DNA of 64,000 bases, from positions 51,290-115,289 of the forward strand of contig JAFEAB010000089.1 in assembly GCA_018266615.1 (NCBI GenBank). Reading direction: 5' to 3'. Below are positions 1-7,351 of the stretch, piece after piece; positions within the stretch are counted from its first letter, which is position 1; every line of letters starts with the position of its first letter. Below the pieces are notes generated by a model. That model was not told where the DNA came from. It did not search any database and saw nothing but the letters and a program-made list of their open reading frames with translations. Both the position numbers and the translations under genes were made by a program. This stretch comes from Bacteroidota bacterium (GTDB taxonomy: Bacteria; Bacteroidota; Bacteroidia; Chitinophagales; Chitinophagaceae).

Positions 1-1161
1 AATATCCAACTCATCAGCCATTGCTTTGTACTGGATCTCATCACCCAACACCACCTTGGTTACCTTGTTACCAAATCCACTCCGGATATCGAATGCTATG
101 GAGTTTATGTGTTGAACCTTAAAACTTCCAGGATTGAAAAGGTTTGTGCCAAACTGGTCATGCTGGCTACCGGAGGTAACGGACAGGTTTACCGCAGCAC
201 TACAAACCCGGTAATTGCTACCGGAGACGGCGTGGCAATGGTGTATCGGGCAAAAGGGCGGATAGAGAACATGGAATTTATCCAGTTTCATCCCACGGCT
301 TTATATGAACCGGGAATAAGGGGTCAATGCTTTTTAATAACGGAAGCGGTTAGGGGAGATGGAGCTATCCTTCGAAACCAGGATGGAGAGGCATTTATGA
401 GGAAGTATGATGAGAGGCTGGAACTTGCCCCCCGCGATGTGGTGGCCAGGGCGATTGATAATGAAATGAAAATTGCAGGAACAGAATATGTTTTCCTCGA
501 TTGTACCGCTATGGATCGGGATAAATTCCTGGAACATTTTCCCAATATTTTTGAAAAATGCAAAAGCCTCGGGATTGACCCTTTAAAAGACTTTATTCCT
601 GTGGCACCCGCAGCCCATTATAGTTGCGGTGGTATTAAAACCGACGAATGGGGAAGAACATCTATTAAAAATTTGTATGCATCGGGTGAGTGTGCCTGCA
701 CCGGATTACATGGTGCTAATCGCTTAGCCAGCAATTCCTTGCTTGAGGCAATGGTATTTTCGCACCGGGCTTTTACAAATGCGGTTCAAAAAATTAATGC
801 GTTGCAGTTTAAAACAGGCATCCCTAACTGGAATGAGGAAGGGACAAACAAACCCTCCGAAATGATTTTGATTACCCAAAGTTTGAAGGAGTTGAAATTG
901 TTAATGAGCGATTACCTGGGGATCGTAAGAAATAACCAGCGTTTGCAAAGGGCAAACCGCCGGCTCGATCTGTTGCACGAAGAAACAGAAACACTCTACG
1001 AAAGAACCCAGGTATCCCCACAATTATGTGAACTTCGGAATATGATTACAATTGCCTATTTGATCGTTAAGAGTGCCGAATTGAGAAAAGAAAGCCGGGG
1101 CCTCCATTATAATACCGATTATCCGCAACGTTCCGCCATTCTTCAAAACACCATACTGTAA
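1..1161 (+). CDS. nadB: L-aspartate oxidase, C-terminal part (5' end outside the window)
   Basis: NadB oxidises L-aspartate to iminoaspartate, the first step of de novo NAD synthesis, using FAD. The frame is open from base 1, so about 150 N-terminal residues including the FAD-binding GxGxxG loop lie upstream; 386 residues are visible. An ATG-like start inside the window would be artificial because family-conserved sequence (HHLGYLVTKSTPDIECYGVYV) precedes it. Hallmarks are LATGGNGQVY, the segment around EFIQFHPTAL, and the flavoprotein signature AAHYSCGGIKTDEWGRTS followed by LYASGECACTGLHGANRLAS, which distinguishes NadB from SdhA/FrdA. The helical C-terminal domain after about residue 290 is complete. 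The next gene starts 7 bp downstream on the same strand, suggesting cotranscription. Confidence 0.96.
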   Translation, partial: NIQLISHCFVLDLITQHHLGYLVTKSTPDIECYGVYVLNLKTSRIEKVCAKLVMLATGGNGQVYRSTTNPVIATGDGVAMVYRAKGRIENMEFIQFHPTALYEPGIRGQCFLITEAVRGDGAILRNQDGEAFMRKYDERLELAPRDVVARAIDNEMKIAGTEYVFLDCTAMDRDKFLEHFPNIFEKCKSLGIDPLKDFIPVAPAAHYSCGGIKTDEWGRTSIKNLYASGECACTGLHGANRLASNSLLEAMVFSHRAFTNAVQKINALQFKTGIPNWNEEGTNKPSEMILITQSLKELKLLMSDYLGIVRNNQRLQRANRRLDLLHEETETLYERTQVSPQLCELRNMITIAYLIVKSAELRKESRGLHYNTDYPQRSAILQNTIL

Positions 1162-1168
1162 GCCGTAC

Positions 1169-2083
1169 ATGTACAGGATACTTTATGCCATACTCTATTT
1201 GTTTTCGCTTCTTCCCTTTTTCATCTTGTATGGAATTGGGGAATTCTTTTTCTTTATTATTTATCGTGTATTCCGGTACCGTATCAAAATAGTAATGGCC
1301 AACCTGGAGCGGGCCTTTCCAGAAAAAAACAGGAAAGAAAGAGCGAAAATTGCTAAACATTTTTACCGCAACCTCATCCAGACTTTTTTGGAGACTTTCA
1401 AAATGCTCAGCATCAGCGAAAAAGGATTTGATAAAAGGGCCGTTTTTGAATTGGAGGAAGTAAATAAAAAAATTGGGGAAGGAAAGAATATTGTTTTTCT
1501 GAGCGGGCACCAGATGAACTGGGAGTGGGGGCCCTGGGCTCTTGCAAGGGGAATTAAAATTCCTTTGGTGGGGATGTATTCCCGCATAATGAATAATTCT
1601 GTAGACCGCCTATTTTACAAGATGCGGAGCCGCACCGGGGTTATATTAGTTGATATCACAAAATTTTCGACCGCTATTATCCGGATATCCAAACAACAAC
1701 ACGCCGTGGGATTAATTGCCGACCAGTCGCCGGCAGGTGGGAAAGCGGTTCATTGGATGAATTTCTTTGGCGAGCCAACTCCCTTTTATGTAGGCCCCGA
1801 AAAGCGGGCCGTTCAGGCCAAAGCTGCCGTTTTCTTTGTGGAGTTTGTAAAACTTAGATGGGGGCATTACAAATTTGTGCCTCATTTGATTACGGAAGAT
1901 GCGAGCCAAAATGAAAAGTTCCATGTAATGCTGGCTTACCGGGATATGCTGGAAGAGGCGATCCAACGGCAACCTTCAAATTATTTATGGAGCCACCGGC
2001 GTTGGAAGCGAAAATACGACAGTAGCTGGAAAGATAGCTGGATGGACCGGGTACCGGCACCCGATGAATCATCGTTTCGATAA
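1169..2083 (+). CDS. Lysophospholipid acyltransferase family protein (LpxL/HtrB-like)
   Basis: A 304-residue member of the LpxL/HtrB acyltransferase family, which transfers acyl chains to lipid A precursors or related lipids at the inner membrane. An N-terminal hydrophobic segment (about residues 5-35) would anchor it. The catalytic HxxxxE motif is visible as SGHQMNWEW near residue 113, followed by GADQSP-type sequence (LIADQSPAGG) around residue 188. Length matches the family (about 290-310). It sits 7 bp after nadB, probably in the same transcript, although the functions are unrelated. Whether the substrate is lipid A or an aminolipid such as those common in Bacteroidota cannot be decided from sequence alone. 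Confidence 0.88.
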   Translation: MYRILYAILYLFSLLPFFILYGIGEFFFFIIYRVFRYRIKIVMANLERAFPEKNRKERAKIAKHFYRNLIQTFLETFKMLSISEKGFDKRAVFELEEVNKKIGEGKNIVFLSGHQMNWEWGPWALARGIKIPLVGMYSRIMNNSVDRLFYKMRSRTGVILVDITKFSTAIIRISKQQHAVGLIADQSPAGGKAVHWMNFFGEPTPFYVGPEKRAVQAKAAVFFVEFVKLRWGHYKFVPHLITEDASQNEKFHVMLAYRDMLEEAIQRQPSNYLWSHRRWKRKYDSSWKDSWMDRVPAPDESSFR

Positions 2084-2141
2084 ATGCCTGAAGAATAATT
2101 GAGCATCGTGGTTACTACTAACCAAGTTCAGCAAGAATTTC

Positions 2142-2823
2142 ATTCGTGCATTCGTGGCTAATTTAAATGCTATATCTGAAAGGTTCATAGTTTGGGAAAT
2201 ACATACAGCGAAGTAAGAAACCTATTCATGCATTCGTGGCTAATTTAAATGCTATATCTGAAAGGTTCATAATTTGGAAACTCGTACAGCGAAGTAAGAA
2301 ATCTATTCGTGCATTCGTGGCTAATTTAAATGCTATATCTGAAAGGTTCATAGTTTGGGAAATACATACAGCGAAGTAAGAAATCTATTCGTGCATTCGT
2401 GGCTATTGTTTTTTCATTCGTGCATTCGTGGCTAATTTAAATGCTATATCTGAAAGGTTCATAGTTTGGGAAATACATACAGCGAAGTAAGAAACCTATT
2501 CATGCATTCGTGGCTAAATAAATTTAATCTAGAATCCTTTCGCCGAAAATCCGAAGACCATGCGGCGGCGTAAAAATAAAATTTCAGCAAACCCGTAATT
2601 TCAAACTACCAACAGCGGGGCATTTATTCGTGCATTCGTGGCTATTGTTTTTTCATTCGTGCATTCGTGGCTAAATAAATTTCTGCTACACTAAATATTT
2701 CAAAGTAAATAATTCGGGTTGATTTTTTTTCATCCGTATTTTTGCCCCCGGGGAGGGGGCAGCAAAATGCATAAGAATTTTTGGAAGATCTTACTAAATC
2801 CAATATTCGTGCATTCGTGGCTA
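2142..2823. repeat. Nine-copy 19-bp intergenic repeat with an 82-bp higher-order unit
   Basis: The 798-bp gap between the acyltransferase and the rhodanese gene holds no credible gene. It is built on ATTCGTGCATTCGTGGCTA, found at 2142, 2224, 2305, 2387, 2416, 2498, 2626, 2655 and 2805; the copies at 2224 and 2498 read ATTCATG at the start. Copies at 2142, 2224, 2305 and 2416 begin an 81-82-bp unit that is nearly identical throughout. Copies at 2387 and 2626 instead continue into a 10-bp T-rich linker and repeat after exactly 29 bp. The copy at 2805 keeps a diverged long unit. The element contains an internal CATTCGTG doublet. The unit length is not a multiple of three, so it is not coding. 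Between 2521 and 2625, and 2675 and 2804, the sequence is unique. Confidence 0.93.
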
Positions 2824-2881
2824 ATATCAATGCTATACCAGGAAGGTTATTAGAAAAAGTCAACCCTTTCCACAAGAAAAA

Positions 2882-3544
2882 TCAATTCAACATCTTCCCT
2901 TCCTTTACAATCTCTGCTTTTTTCTCTTCTCTGATTTTTTTCCACCCGCCAGCCACATTTCGAATATTATTTAACCCATGCCGTTTTAATAGAGAGGCGG
3001 CAATGATGCTTCGGTTGCCTCCCGCACAATGCAGGTAGATGTTTGCCCCTTCATCCAACTGGGCAATCTTTCCAGGGTCAGTTAGCTGGTCTAATGGAAT
3101 GTTGCATGCATTGGCCAGATGCCCATCGGCAAATTCCATTTCCTTCCGTACATCCAATACCATTAAATTTTCGTCATAGGGAATATCCATAATCAGTTCA
3201 TCTGCTTCCACGTCAATTATCAGGTCAATCGGTTCGCCAGACTTAAGCCAGGCTTCAAAGCCTCCGTTAAGAAACCCTGTAATATTTGGAAAGCCGGTTT
3301 TATGCATGAGAATGGCTATTTCCTTTTCTGTGGAGGGTGTAGAAACAAAGAGGAATGATTGTTCGGGGGTAAACATAGGTTCAACCAGGTTTAGGTATTT
3401 TCCTTCTGTTCCCAAAAAAATGGCTCCAGGTATAAACCCCTGAATAAAGTCTGATGCATTGCGGGTATCAATTACAACCGCATTATTATCCATTGCATTT
3501 TTAAACTGATCTACAGTCAGCATCGGGGTATTTATTTTTTCCAT
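2882..3544 (-). CDS. Tandem rhodanese-domain protein (no metallo-beta-lactamase domain)
   Basis: A 220-residue protein with two rhodanese domains, probably a sulfurtransferase handling persulfide sulfur. Domain 1 (about residues 8-105) has VVIDTRNASDFIQGFIPGA but no catalytic cysteine: the loop position reads FVSTPSTEKE. Domain 2 (about 118-212) has VLDVRKEMEF and an active-site loop HCAGGNRS with the catalytic Cys. This inactive-plus-active pair looks like the C-terminal half of the Bacteroidota MBL-rhodanese persulfide dioxygenase fusions, but here the MBL half is absent and the protein starts cleanly at an ATG. A TAAATTTG -7 promoter element ends 5 nt before that ATG, implying a leaderless mRNA. 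An ArsR-type regulator lies upstream behind a terminator, so the two are separately transcribed. Confidence 0.9.
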   Translation of the reverse strand: MEKINTPMLTVDQFKNAMDNNAVVIDTRNASDFIQGFIPGAIFLGTEGKYLNLVEPMFTPEQSFLFVSTPSTEKEIAILMHKTGFPNITGFLNGGFEAWLKSGEPIDLIIDVEADELIMDIPYDENLMVLDVRKEMEFADGHLANACNIPLDQLTDPGKIAQLDEGANIYLHCAGGNRSIIAASLLKRHGLNNIRNVAGGWKKIREEKKAEIVKEGKMLN

Positions 3545-3549
3545 AGAAT

Positions 3550-3557
3550 CAAATTTA
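3550..3557 (-). promoter_or_regulatory. -7 promoter element of the rhodanese gene
   Basis: On the minus strand this reads TAAATTTG, an exact match to the Bacteroidota TAnnTTTG -7 element. It lies only 5 nt upstream of the rhodanese ATG at 3544, so transcription would begin at or next to the start codon. A TTG lies 24 nt further upstream, somewhat too far for an ideal -33 element. Confidence 0.5.
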
Positions 3558-3593
3558 TAGTTAATGTAATTATACTTTGCGCAAGATGTTTAT

Positions 3594-3624
3594 GTAAAAA
3601 AAACGGTTGAATTTCATCAACCGT
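3594..3624 (-). terminator. Rho-independent terminator after the ArsR-family gene
   Basis: On the minus strand an 8-bp stem (arms 3617-3624 and 3603-3610, loop of 6) is followed by a run of nine T residues. It lies 24 bp after the stop codon of the ArsR-family gene and separates that gene from the rhodanese gene. Confidence 0.85.
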
Positions 3625-3647
3625 ATTCGAAAGATTTAAAGTTACTA

Positions 3648-3998
3648 TCAGGAGACCAGGTTCTGAACAAACTGGTTTATTTCTTCAATCCGTTTGTGGT
3701 TTACCGTATAATAAATGAATTTACCATCTCGCTGTGTAGTAACAATACCAGCCCTTCGCAAAATGGCCAGGTGCTGGGAGGCTACAGATTGTTCCAGCCG
3801 CATCCGGACATAAATTTCGGTAACGGTTATTTTGTTTTCTGTTTCAATTAAGCTTAATATTTGTTGCCTGAGTTTATGGTTCAGCGCCCGCAATACCATT
3901 GCCGCTTTTTTCAGGTTATGAAAATTAATCTTTAAGGTATCAGGCGTTTCGTTGGTGGAGGCGGGCGCCTGTATATTTTCTTGGTTTGTTACCATCAT
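3648..3998 (-). CDS. ArsR-family winged-helix transcriptional regulator
   Basis: A 116-residue ArsR/SmtB-type regulator. The DNA-binding helix-turn-helix is around residues 62-83 (VTEIYVRMRLEQSVASQHLA) and the wing follows (IVTTQRDGKFIYYTVN). I start it at the ATG-ATG pair at 3998/3995; a longer reading frame to 4202 would add about 68 residues with no family resemblance that overlap tsaB. The predicted product has no cysteine at all, so thiol-based metal or persulfide sensing as in ArsR, SmtB or SqrR is excluded. It could respond to another ligand or act as a constitutive repressor. A TATCTTTG -7 element lies at 4044-4037 on the same strand. The rhodanese gene downstream is a possible target, but no operator is evident there. 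Confidence 0.86.
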   Translation of the reverse strand: MMVTNQENIQAPASTNETPDTLKINFHNLKKAAMVLRALNHKLRQQILSLIETENKITVTEIYVRMRLEQSVASQHLAILRRAGIVTTQRDGKFIYYTVNHKRIEEINQFVQNLVS

Positions 3999-4084
3999 AG
4001 GAAAGAAATTTAAAATACTTAAATAATAATGTACTGCAAAGATACAAATAAGAATAAGCCTTTCAGGGTATCGATATGTTAAAT

Positions 4085-4112
4085 AAAAAAATGTAAAAAT
4101 TGTGCAACAATT
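4085..4112 (-). terminator. Weak AT-rich terminator after tsaB
   Basis: On the minus strand the perfect inverted repeat AATTGT-TGC-ACAATT (4112-4098) is followed by a T-rich tract. It lies 17 bp beyond the tsaB stop. The stem is AT-rich, so it may instead be an operator for the ArsR-family regulator that starts further downstream. Confidence 0.45.
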
Positions 4113-4129
4113 AGGGGATGGAAATTGTT

Positions 4130-4792
4130 TTACCTCCCTTGAAATTCCTTTAAATAAAAGGGTTCTGAATAAGCAATGCTGCTGAATTTTTTTTGTGTGC
4201 AATATTGAAATGAAAGTTGGGCAAGCGATTGAGTCACATCAATTTCCGGATAAAATTTTGATCCATGAATGGTGGTTGTTTTTTGAAATTTGGCAGAACC
4301 ATCACCTGCGAAAATTATTTTCTTATTCGGGAAGTTAGTAAAACTGTCTGCCCCGAGAATCTGGGCAGAAGGGGCCAGTATTTCTTCTAGCTGATAATTA
4401 TAGGTGGCGGTGAATACTTCCATTCTCCGGGCATCCACCATGGCTGTATACCAGGCTTCCTCATCTTTTTCCAATAAGGCAGCCGCATGTGCAATACAGG
4501 GAAGTGTGCCTACTAAAATCAGAGGTAAATTTTTGGCGTAACACAACCCTTTAGCAGTAGATAGCCCCACGCGCAATCCGGTATATGAACCGGGTCCTCC
4601 GGTCACTGAAATGGCAGCAAGCTGGTCAAACCTTACTCCAAGTTCTGCCATCACATCTTTAATAGCCGGATGCAGGAAGGCCGAATGGTCTTTCTGATTT
4701 CCGTTAAATTTTGAAAGCAAAATGTTACCATCTTCCGCCAATGAAACGGAAGCCAGTTTTGTGGAACTGTCAATATTTAAAATTTTTGCCAT
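4130..4792 (-). CDS. tsaB: tRNA threonylcarbamoyladenosine biosynthesis protein TsaB
   Basis: TsaB is the pseudo-enzyme partner of TsaD in the t6A modification of ANN-decoding tRNAs. The 220-residue product begins MAKILNIDSSTKLASVSLAE, the degenerate ASKHA N-lobe, and carries the family segment ISVTGGPGSYTGLRVGLSTA around residues 65-85. A longer reading frame to 4903 is possible, but the extra residues are only the upstream gene in another frame. The ATG at 4792 shares its A with the TGA stop of the upstream gene (TGATG), so the two are translationally coupled. C-terminal length and the final PFYL motif (EPFYLKEFQG) match the family. Confidence 0.94.
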   Translation of the reverse strand: MAKILNIDSSTKLASVSLAEDGNILLSKFNGNQKDHSAFLHPAIKDVMAELGVRFDQLAAISVTGGPGSYTGLRVGLSTAKGLCYAKNLPLILVGTLPCIAHAAALLEKDEEAWYTAMVDARRMEVFTATYNYQLEEILAPSAQILGADSFTNFPNKKIIFAGDGSAKFQKTTTIHGSKFYPEIDVTQSLAQLSFQYCTQKKFSSIAYSEPFYLKEFQGR

Positions 4793-5397
4793 CAGCTTAA
4801 GGCCGCTTTTATTAATAAAGGAGCCGGGGTATATAACGGATCCGTTTTTTCCAACTCTTTCAGAAGATAATAGATATTTTTTATGCCAATTTGGTCTGCC
4901 CACTCAAAGGGACCTAAGGGATAGTTGGTACCCAGTTTCATGGCGGTATCAATTTCCTCTTTACTGCTAACCTTTTCATCCAATGCAAACCAGGCTTCGT
5001 TTATTATCATCGAAATTACTTTTGGAGAAACCATTCCAGGAGTTTGGGGAACTACCAATGCTTTTCTGTGAATTAGGGAGAGCACCTCCATGGCACCGTC
5101 GGATAGCTTACCTGCCATTTCCCAATATTCTTTTTCAATAAAACCTTTCCATCCGTTAAAAGGAATGATGGAAGGGTGATTTAATTTGGCAGATAATAGA
5201 CCAACGTCATTAATAAAATAAGGTTTGTTGCCTGCATCCGGAATATACTGGTCTTCCATAAAGGGTACCAACTGAATAAATCCGTTGATATTATTGTCGG
5301 GAAAAACCAAATTATTTTTTACCCGTATACGGTTTTCATTTTCCGAAAGCCCCAACAAAATCCAGGATTCATCATCCGCCCAAATGGCAATTCGCAT
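4792..5397 (-). CDS. 3-hydroxyacyl-CoA dehydrogenase C-terminal-domain protein lacking the NAD domain
   Basis: A 201-residue protein. Its C-terminal half (from about residue 110) is a clear 3-hydroxyacyl-CoA dehydrogenase C-terminal domain: VVPQTPGMVSPKVISMIINE, then a helix ending in EEIDTAMKLGTNYPLGPFEW and a PAPLLIKAAL tail. The N-terminal 100 residues are not a Rossmann fold: there is no GxGxxG, and the region is shorter than the usual 190-residue NAD domain. It therefore cannot be a self-sufficient dehydrogenase and may be a substrate-binding or structural paralogue. It is translationally coupled to tsaB. A genuine full-length enzyme of the family lies elsewhere in the window at 52319-54688. 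Confidence 0.78.
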   Translation of the reverse strand: MRIAIWADDESWILLGLSENENRIRVKNNLVFPDNNINGFIQLVPFMEDQYIPDAGNKPYFINDVGLLSAKLNHPSIIPFNGWKGFIEKEYWEMAGKLSDGAMEVLSLIHRKALVVPQTPGMVSPKVISMIINEAWFALDEKVSSKEEIDTAMKLGTNYPLGPFEWADQIGIKNIYYLLKELEKTDPLYTPAPLLIKAALS

Positions 5398-5461
5398 GGT
5401 TCAATTTTTGGCAAAAATAGCATGTTGTGAAATTGCATACTTTTGAAACCAAATTTCATTC

Positions 5462-5845
5462 ATGAAAAAGAAAATAGTACATACGGCTAAAGCACCGCAG
5501 CCCATTGGCCCTTACAGCCAGGCGGTGGCGGCAAATGGCCTCCTTTTTGTTTCGGGGCAAATTGCTATAAATCCTGCTACCGGCGCCATGAATATGGATA
5601 ATCTGGAAACAGAAACCCGGCAGGTAATGGATAACCTTTCTGCTGTTCTCGAGTCGGCAGGGGCTTCTTTCGATAACATTGTAAAAACAACCATCTTTTT
5701 AAGTGATATGGGATTATTTGCACAGGTAAATGAAATTTATAATAGTTATTTTTCTGGAAATTTCCCGGCAAGAGAAACTGTAGCCGTTAAGGGCCTCCCC
5801 AAGAATGTAAATGTGGAAATAAGTGTGATAGCCCAACTTATATGA
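5462..5845 (+). CDS. RidA family enamine/imine deaminase
   Basis: RidA (YjgF/YER057c/UK114) proteins hydrolyse reactive 2-aminoacrylate-type enamines released by PLP enzymes. The 127-residue length is typical. Signature segments are the N-terminal APQPIGPYSQAV, the LFVSGQIAINP strand, and the C-terminal block with the carboxylate-binding arginine in FPARETVAV followed by GLPKNVNVEISVIA. A TACTTTTG -7 element lies at 5438-5445, 16 bp before the ATG, giving a short leader. The stop codon overlaps the start of the following dehydrogenase gene by 4 bp (ATGA), so the two form an operon and may act on the same 2-oxo/2-hydroxy acid chemistry. Confidence 0.95.
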   Translation: MKKKIVHTAKAPQPIGPYSQAVAANGLLFVSGQIAINPATGAMNMDNLETETRQVMDNLSAVLESAGASFDNIVKTTIFLSDMGLFAQVNEIYNSYFSGNFPARETVAVKGLPKNVNVEISVIAQLI

Positions 5846-6771
5846 TTCTTGTAACTGCCAATACCCATCCTTACCTTTTGCAACAATTCGCGCAACGGGA
5901 TATTGAGTATATCTATTCTCCGTCTATCAGTTATGAGGAAATGAGCCAGCTAATGCCTGATCTTACCGGACTGGTTGTAACTACCCGGTTGCGGATAGAT
6001 CGGGAATTAATTGATAAAGCGGCCAAATTAAAATGGATTGGAAGGTTAGGGAGCGGACTCGAATTAATTGATACACACTATGCCAACGAAAGGAATATAG
6101 CCTGCATCAGCACCCCGGAAGGGAACCGGAATGCGGTGGCCGAACACGCCCTGGGCATGTTGCTTTGCCTTTCCAATCATATTTTAAAAGCGAACCGGGA
6201 AGTACAGCAACGGGAATGGGTACGCGATGCAAACCGGGGAACCGAAATTTCAGGAAAGACGATTGGAATCATTGGATATGGGAATATCGGAAGCGCCTTT
6301 GCTAAGCTACTTTCTTCCTTTGGGGTAACCATCCTGGCTTACGATAAATATGTACATGGTTTTGGTGGCGAATTTATTAAAGAGGCCAGTTTTGAACAGG
6401 TATGCCGTTATGCAGATGTGGTTAGTTTTCACCTCCCTCTGAATGGCGAGACCCAGTATATGGCCAATATGGATTTTTTCAATTCCTTAGGACAAAAACC
6501 TTTTATCCTGAATACCTCCAGAGGAGGAATAGTGCACACGGAAGCCTTAATTAACGCGTTGAATGGGGGACTCATCCGGGGCGCCTGCCTGGATGTATTG
6601 GAAAATGAAAAATTATCCTCTCAATCCATTGAAGATCAGGAACAAATGGCATTCCTTGCCACACATCCATCCGTGGTATTAACCCCCCATATTGCAGGGT
6701 ATTCGCATGAATCTTTTTTAAGAATGAGTGAAACCCTGATAATGAAATTAGAAGCACAGGGTTTCTTGTAA
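5842..6771 (+). CDS. D-isomer-specific 2-hydroxyacid dehydrogenase, NAD-dependent
   Basis: A 309-residue member of the D-2-hydroxyacid dehydrogenase family (SerA, LdhA, PdxB relatives). The nucleotide-binding motif GIIGYGNIGSAFA is near residue 144. The catalytic Arg lies in NTSRGGIVHTEAL near residue 226 and the catalytic His in TPHIAGYSHES near residue 287. There is no ACT domain, so it is not a long-form 3-phosphoglycerate dehydrogenase; the exact substrate is not predictable. It overlaps ridA by 4 bp. After it comes a promoter for greA. Confidence 0.92.
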   Translation: MILVTANTHPYLLQQFAQRDIEYIYSPSISYEEMSQLMPDLTGLVVTTRLRIDRELIDKAAKLKWIGRLGSGLELIDTHYANERNIACISTPEGNRNAVAEHALGMLLCLSNHILKANREVQQREWVRDANRGTEISGKTIGIIGYGNIGSAFAKLLSSFGVTILAYDKYVHGFGGEFIKEASFEQVCRYADVVSFHLPLNGETQYMANMDFFNSLGQKPFILNTSRGGIVHTEALINALNGGLIRGACLDVLENEKLSSQSIEDQEQMAFLATHPSVVLTPHIAGYSHESFLRMSETLIMKLEAQGFL

Positions 6772-6796
6772 AATCCGCTGAATTTTACTATATTTG
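6766..6796 (+). promoter_or_regulatory. greA promoter (TTG / TATATTTG)
   Basis: A TTG at 6766-6768 is separated by 20 bp from TATATTTG at 6789-6796, an exact TAnnTTTG element. This matches the Bacteroidota -33/-7 promoter architecture. The expected transcription start is near 6800-6803, immediately before the hairpin at 6803-6834. Confidence 0.6.
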
Positions 6797-6802
6797 TATA
6801 AA

Positions 6803-6840
6803 TGCAACGCTTTAGAGTGATCTGGGGCGTTGTATTTTTT
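6803..6840 (+). terminator. Terminator-like hairpin at the predicted greA transcription start
   Basis: An 8-bp stem pairs 6803-6810 with 6827-6834 (one G-T pair) around a 16-nt loop and is followed by a run of about eight T residues. It can terminate transcripts from the dehydrogenase gene. Because the greA promoter lies just upstream, it would also form at the extreme 5' end of the greA leader and could abort those transcripts. Confidence 0.65.
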
Positions 6841-6875
6841 TTCATATCTATTATAATGATCTAAAACCTCGTATT

Positions 6876-7349
6876 ATGATTGAAACAAGCTATGTAAATC
6901 AGGAAACTTTCAATAAGATGCAACAAGATTTGCAACAATTGAAAACCGTGGACAGGTATGCTGCAAGTAAGGCGATTGCCGAGGCCAGGGAAAAGGGAGA
7001 TTTGAAAGAGAATGCTGAATATGATGCAGCCAAAGAAGCGCAGGGCCTTCTTGAGGCCAGAATTAAATATATGGAAGGAGTTTTAGCTACCACCCGGATA
7101 CTCGATGAAAGCAACATCGACACCAGCCGGGTTAGTGTGCTTACCCGGGTTACTCTTACCAACCAGGCCACGAGGAAAACTGTTACTTATAAACTGGTTT
7201 CTGAACAGGAGGCTGATCTAAAATCAGGGAAGATTTCTGTTGCCTCCCCAATCGGGAGCGGAATCCTTGGGAAAGAAATCGGAGATGTGGTAGAAGTTTC
7301 AGTCCCCGTTGGGAAAATTAAATTCAGCATCGATAAGATCGAAATTTAA
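6876..7349 (+). CDS. greA: Transcription elongation factor GreA
   Basis: GreA rescues backtracked RNA polymerase by stimulating cleavage of the nascent transcript. The 157-residue protein has an N-terminal coiled coil (about residues 8-75) with the acidic tip loop GDLKENAEYDAAKEAQ, where the Asp and Glu position the catalytic magnesium. The C-terminal FKBP-like domain ends with SPIGSGILGKEIGDVVEVSVPVG. This is normal length for GreA. The HIT-family gene follows after 2 bp, so the two are cotranscribed. The leader contains a terminator-like hairpin (6803-6834), which suggests attenuation. Confidence 0.96.
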   Translation: MIETSYVNQETFNKMQQDLQQLKTVDRYAASKAIAEAREKGDLKENAEYDAAKEAQGLLEARIKYMEGVLATTRILDESNIDTSRVSVLTRVTLTNQATRKTVTYKLVSEQEADLKSGKISVASPIGSGILGKEIGDVVEVSVPVGKIKFSIDKIEI

Positions 7350-7351
7350 TT

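Noticed and set aside
2743..2761. GC-rich hairpin TGCCCCC/GGGGGCA as terminator
   Set aside because: No T run follows on either strand, and it lies about 120 bp beyond the nearest stop codon.
2142..2823. CRISPR array
   Set aside because: The repeats are 19 bp and the intervals between them are themselves repeated (82 bp and 29 bp), not unique spacers; no cas genes are present.
2642..3038. Two short ORFs (2642-2875 minus, 2781-3038 plus) in and next to the repeats
   Set aside because: They are made largely of translated repeat sequence, overlap the rhodanese gene or each other and have no family resemblance.
3648..3998. ArsR-family gene as a persulfide or metal sensor for the rhodanese gene
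   Set aside because: The predicted product contains no cysteine, and a strong terminator separates the two genes.
4130..4903. Longer versions of tsaB (to 4903) and of the ArsR gene (to 4202)
   Set aside because: The extra residues have no family similarity and overlap neighbouring genes in another frame.
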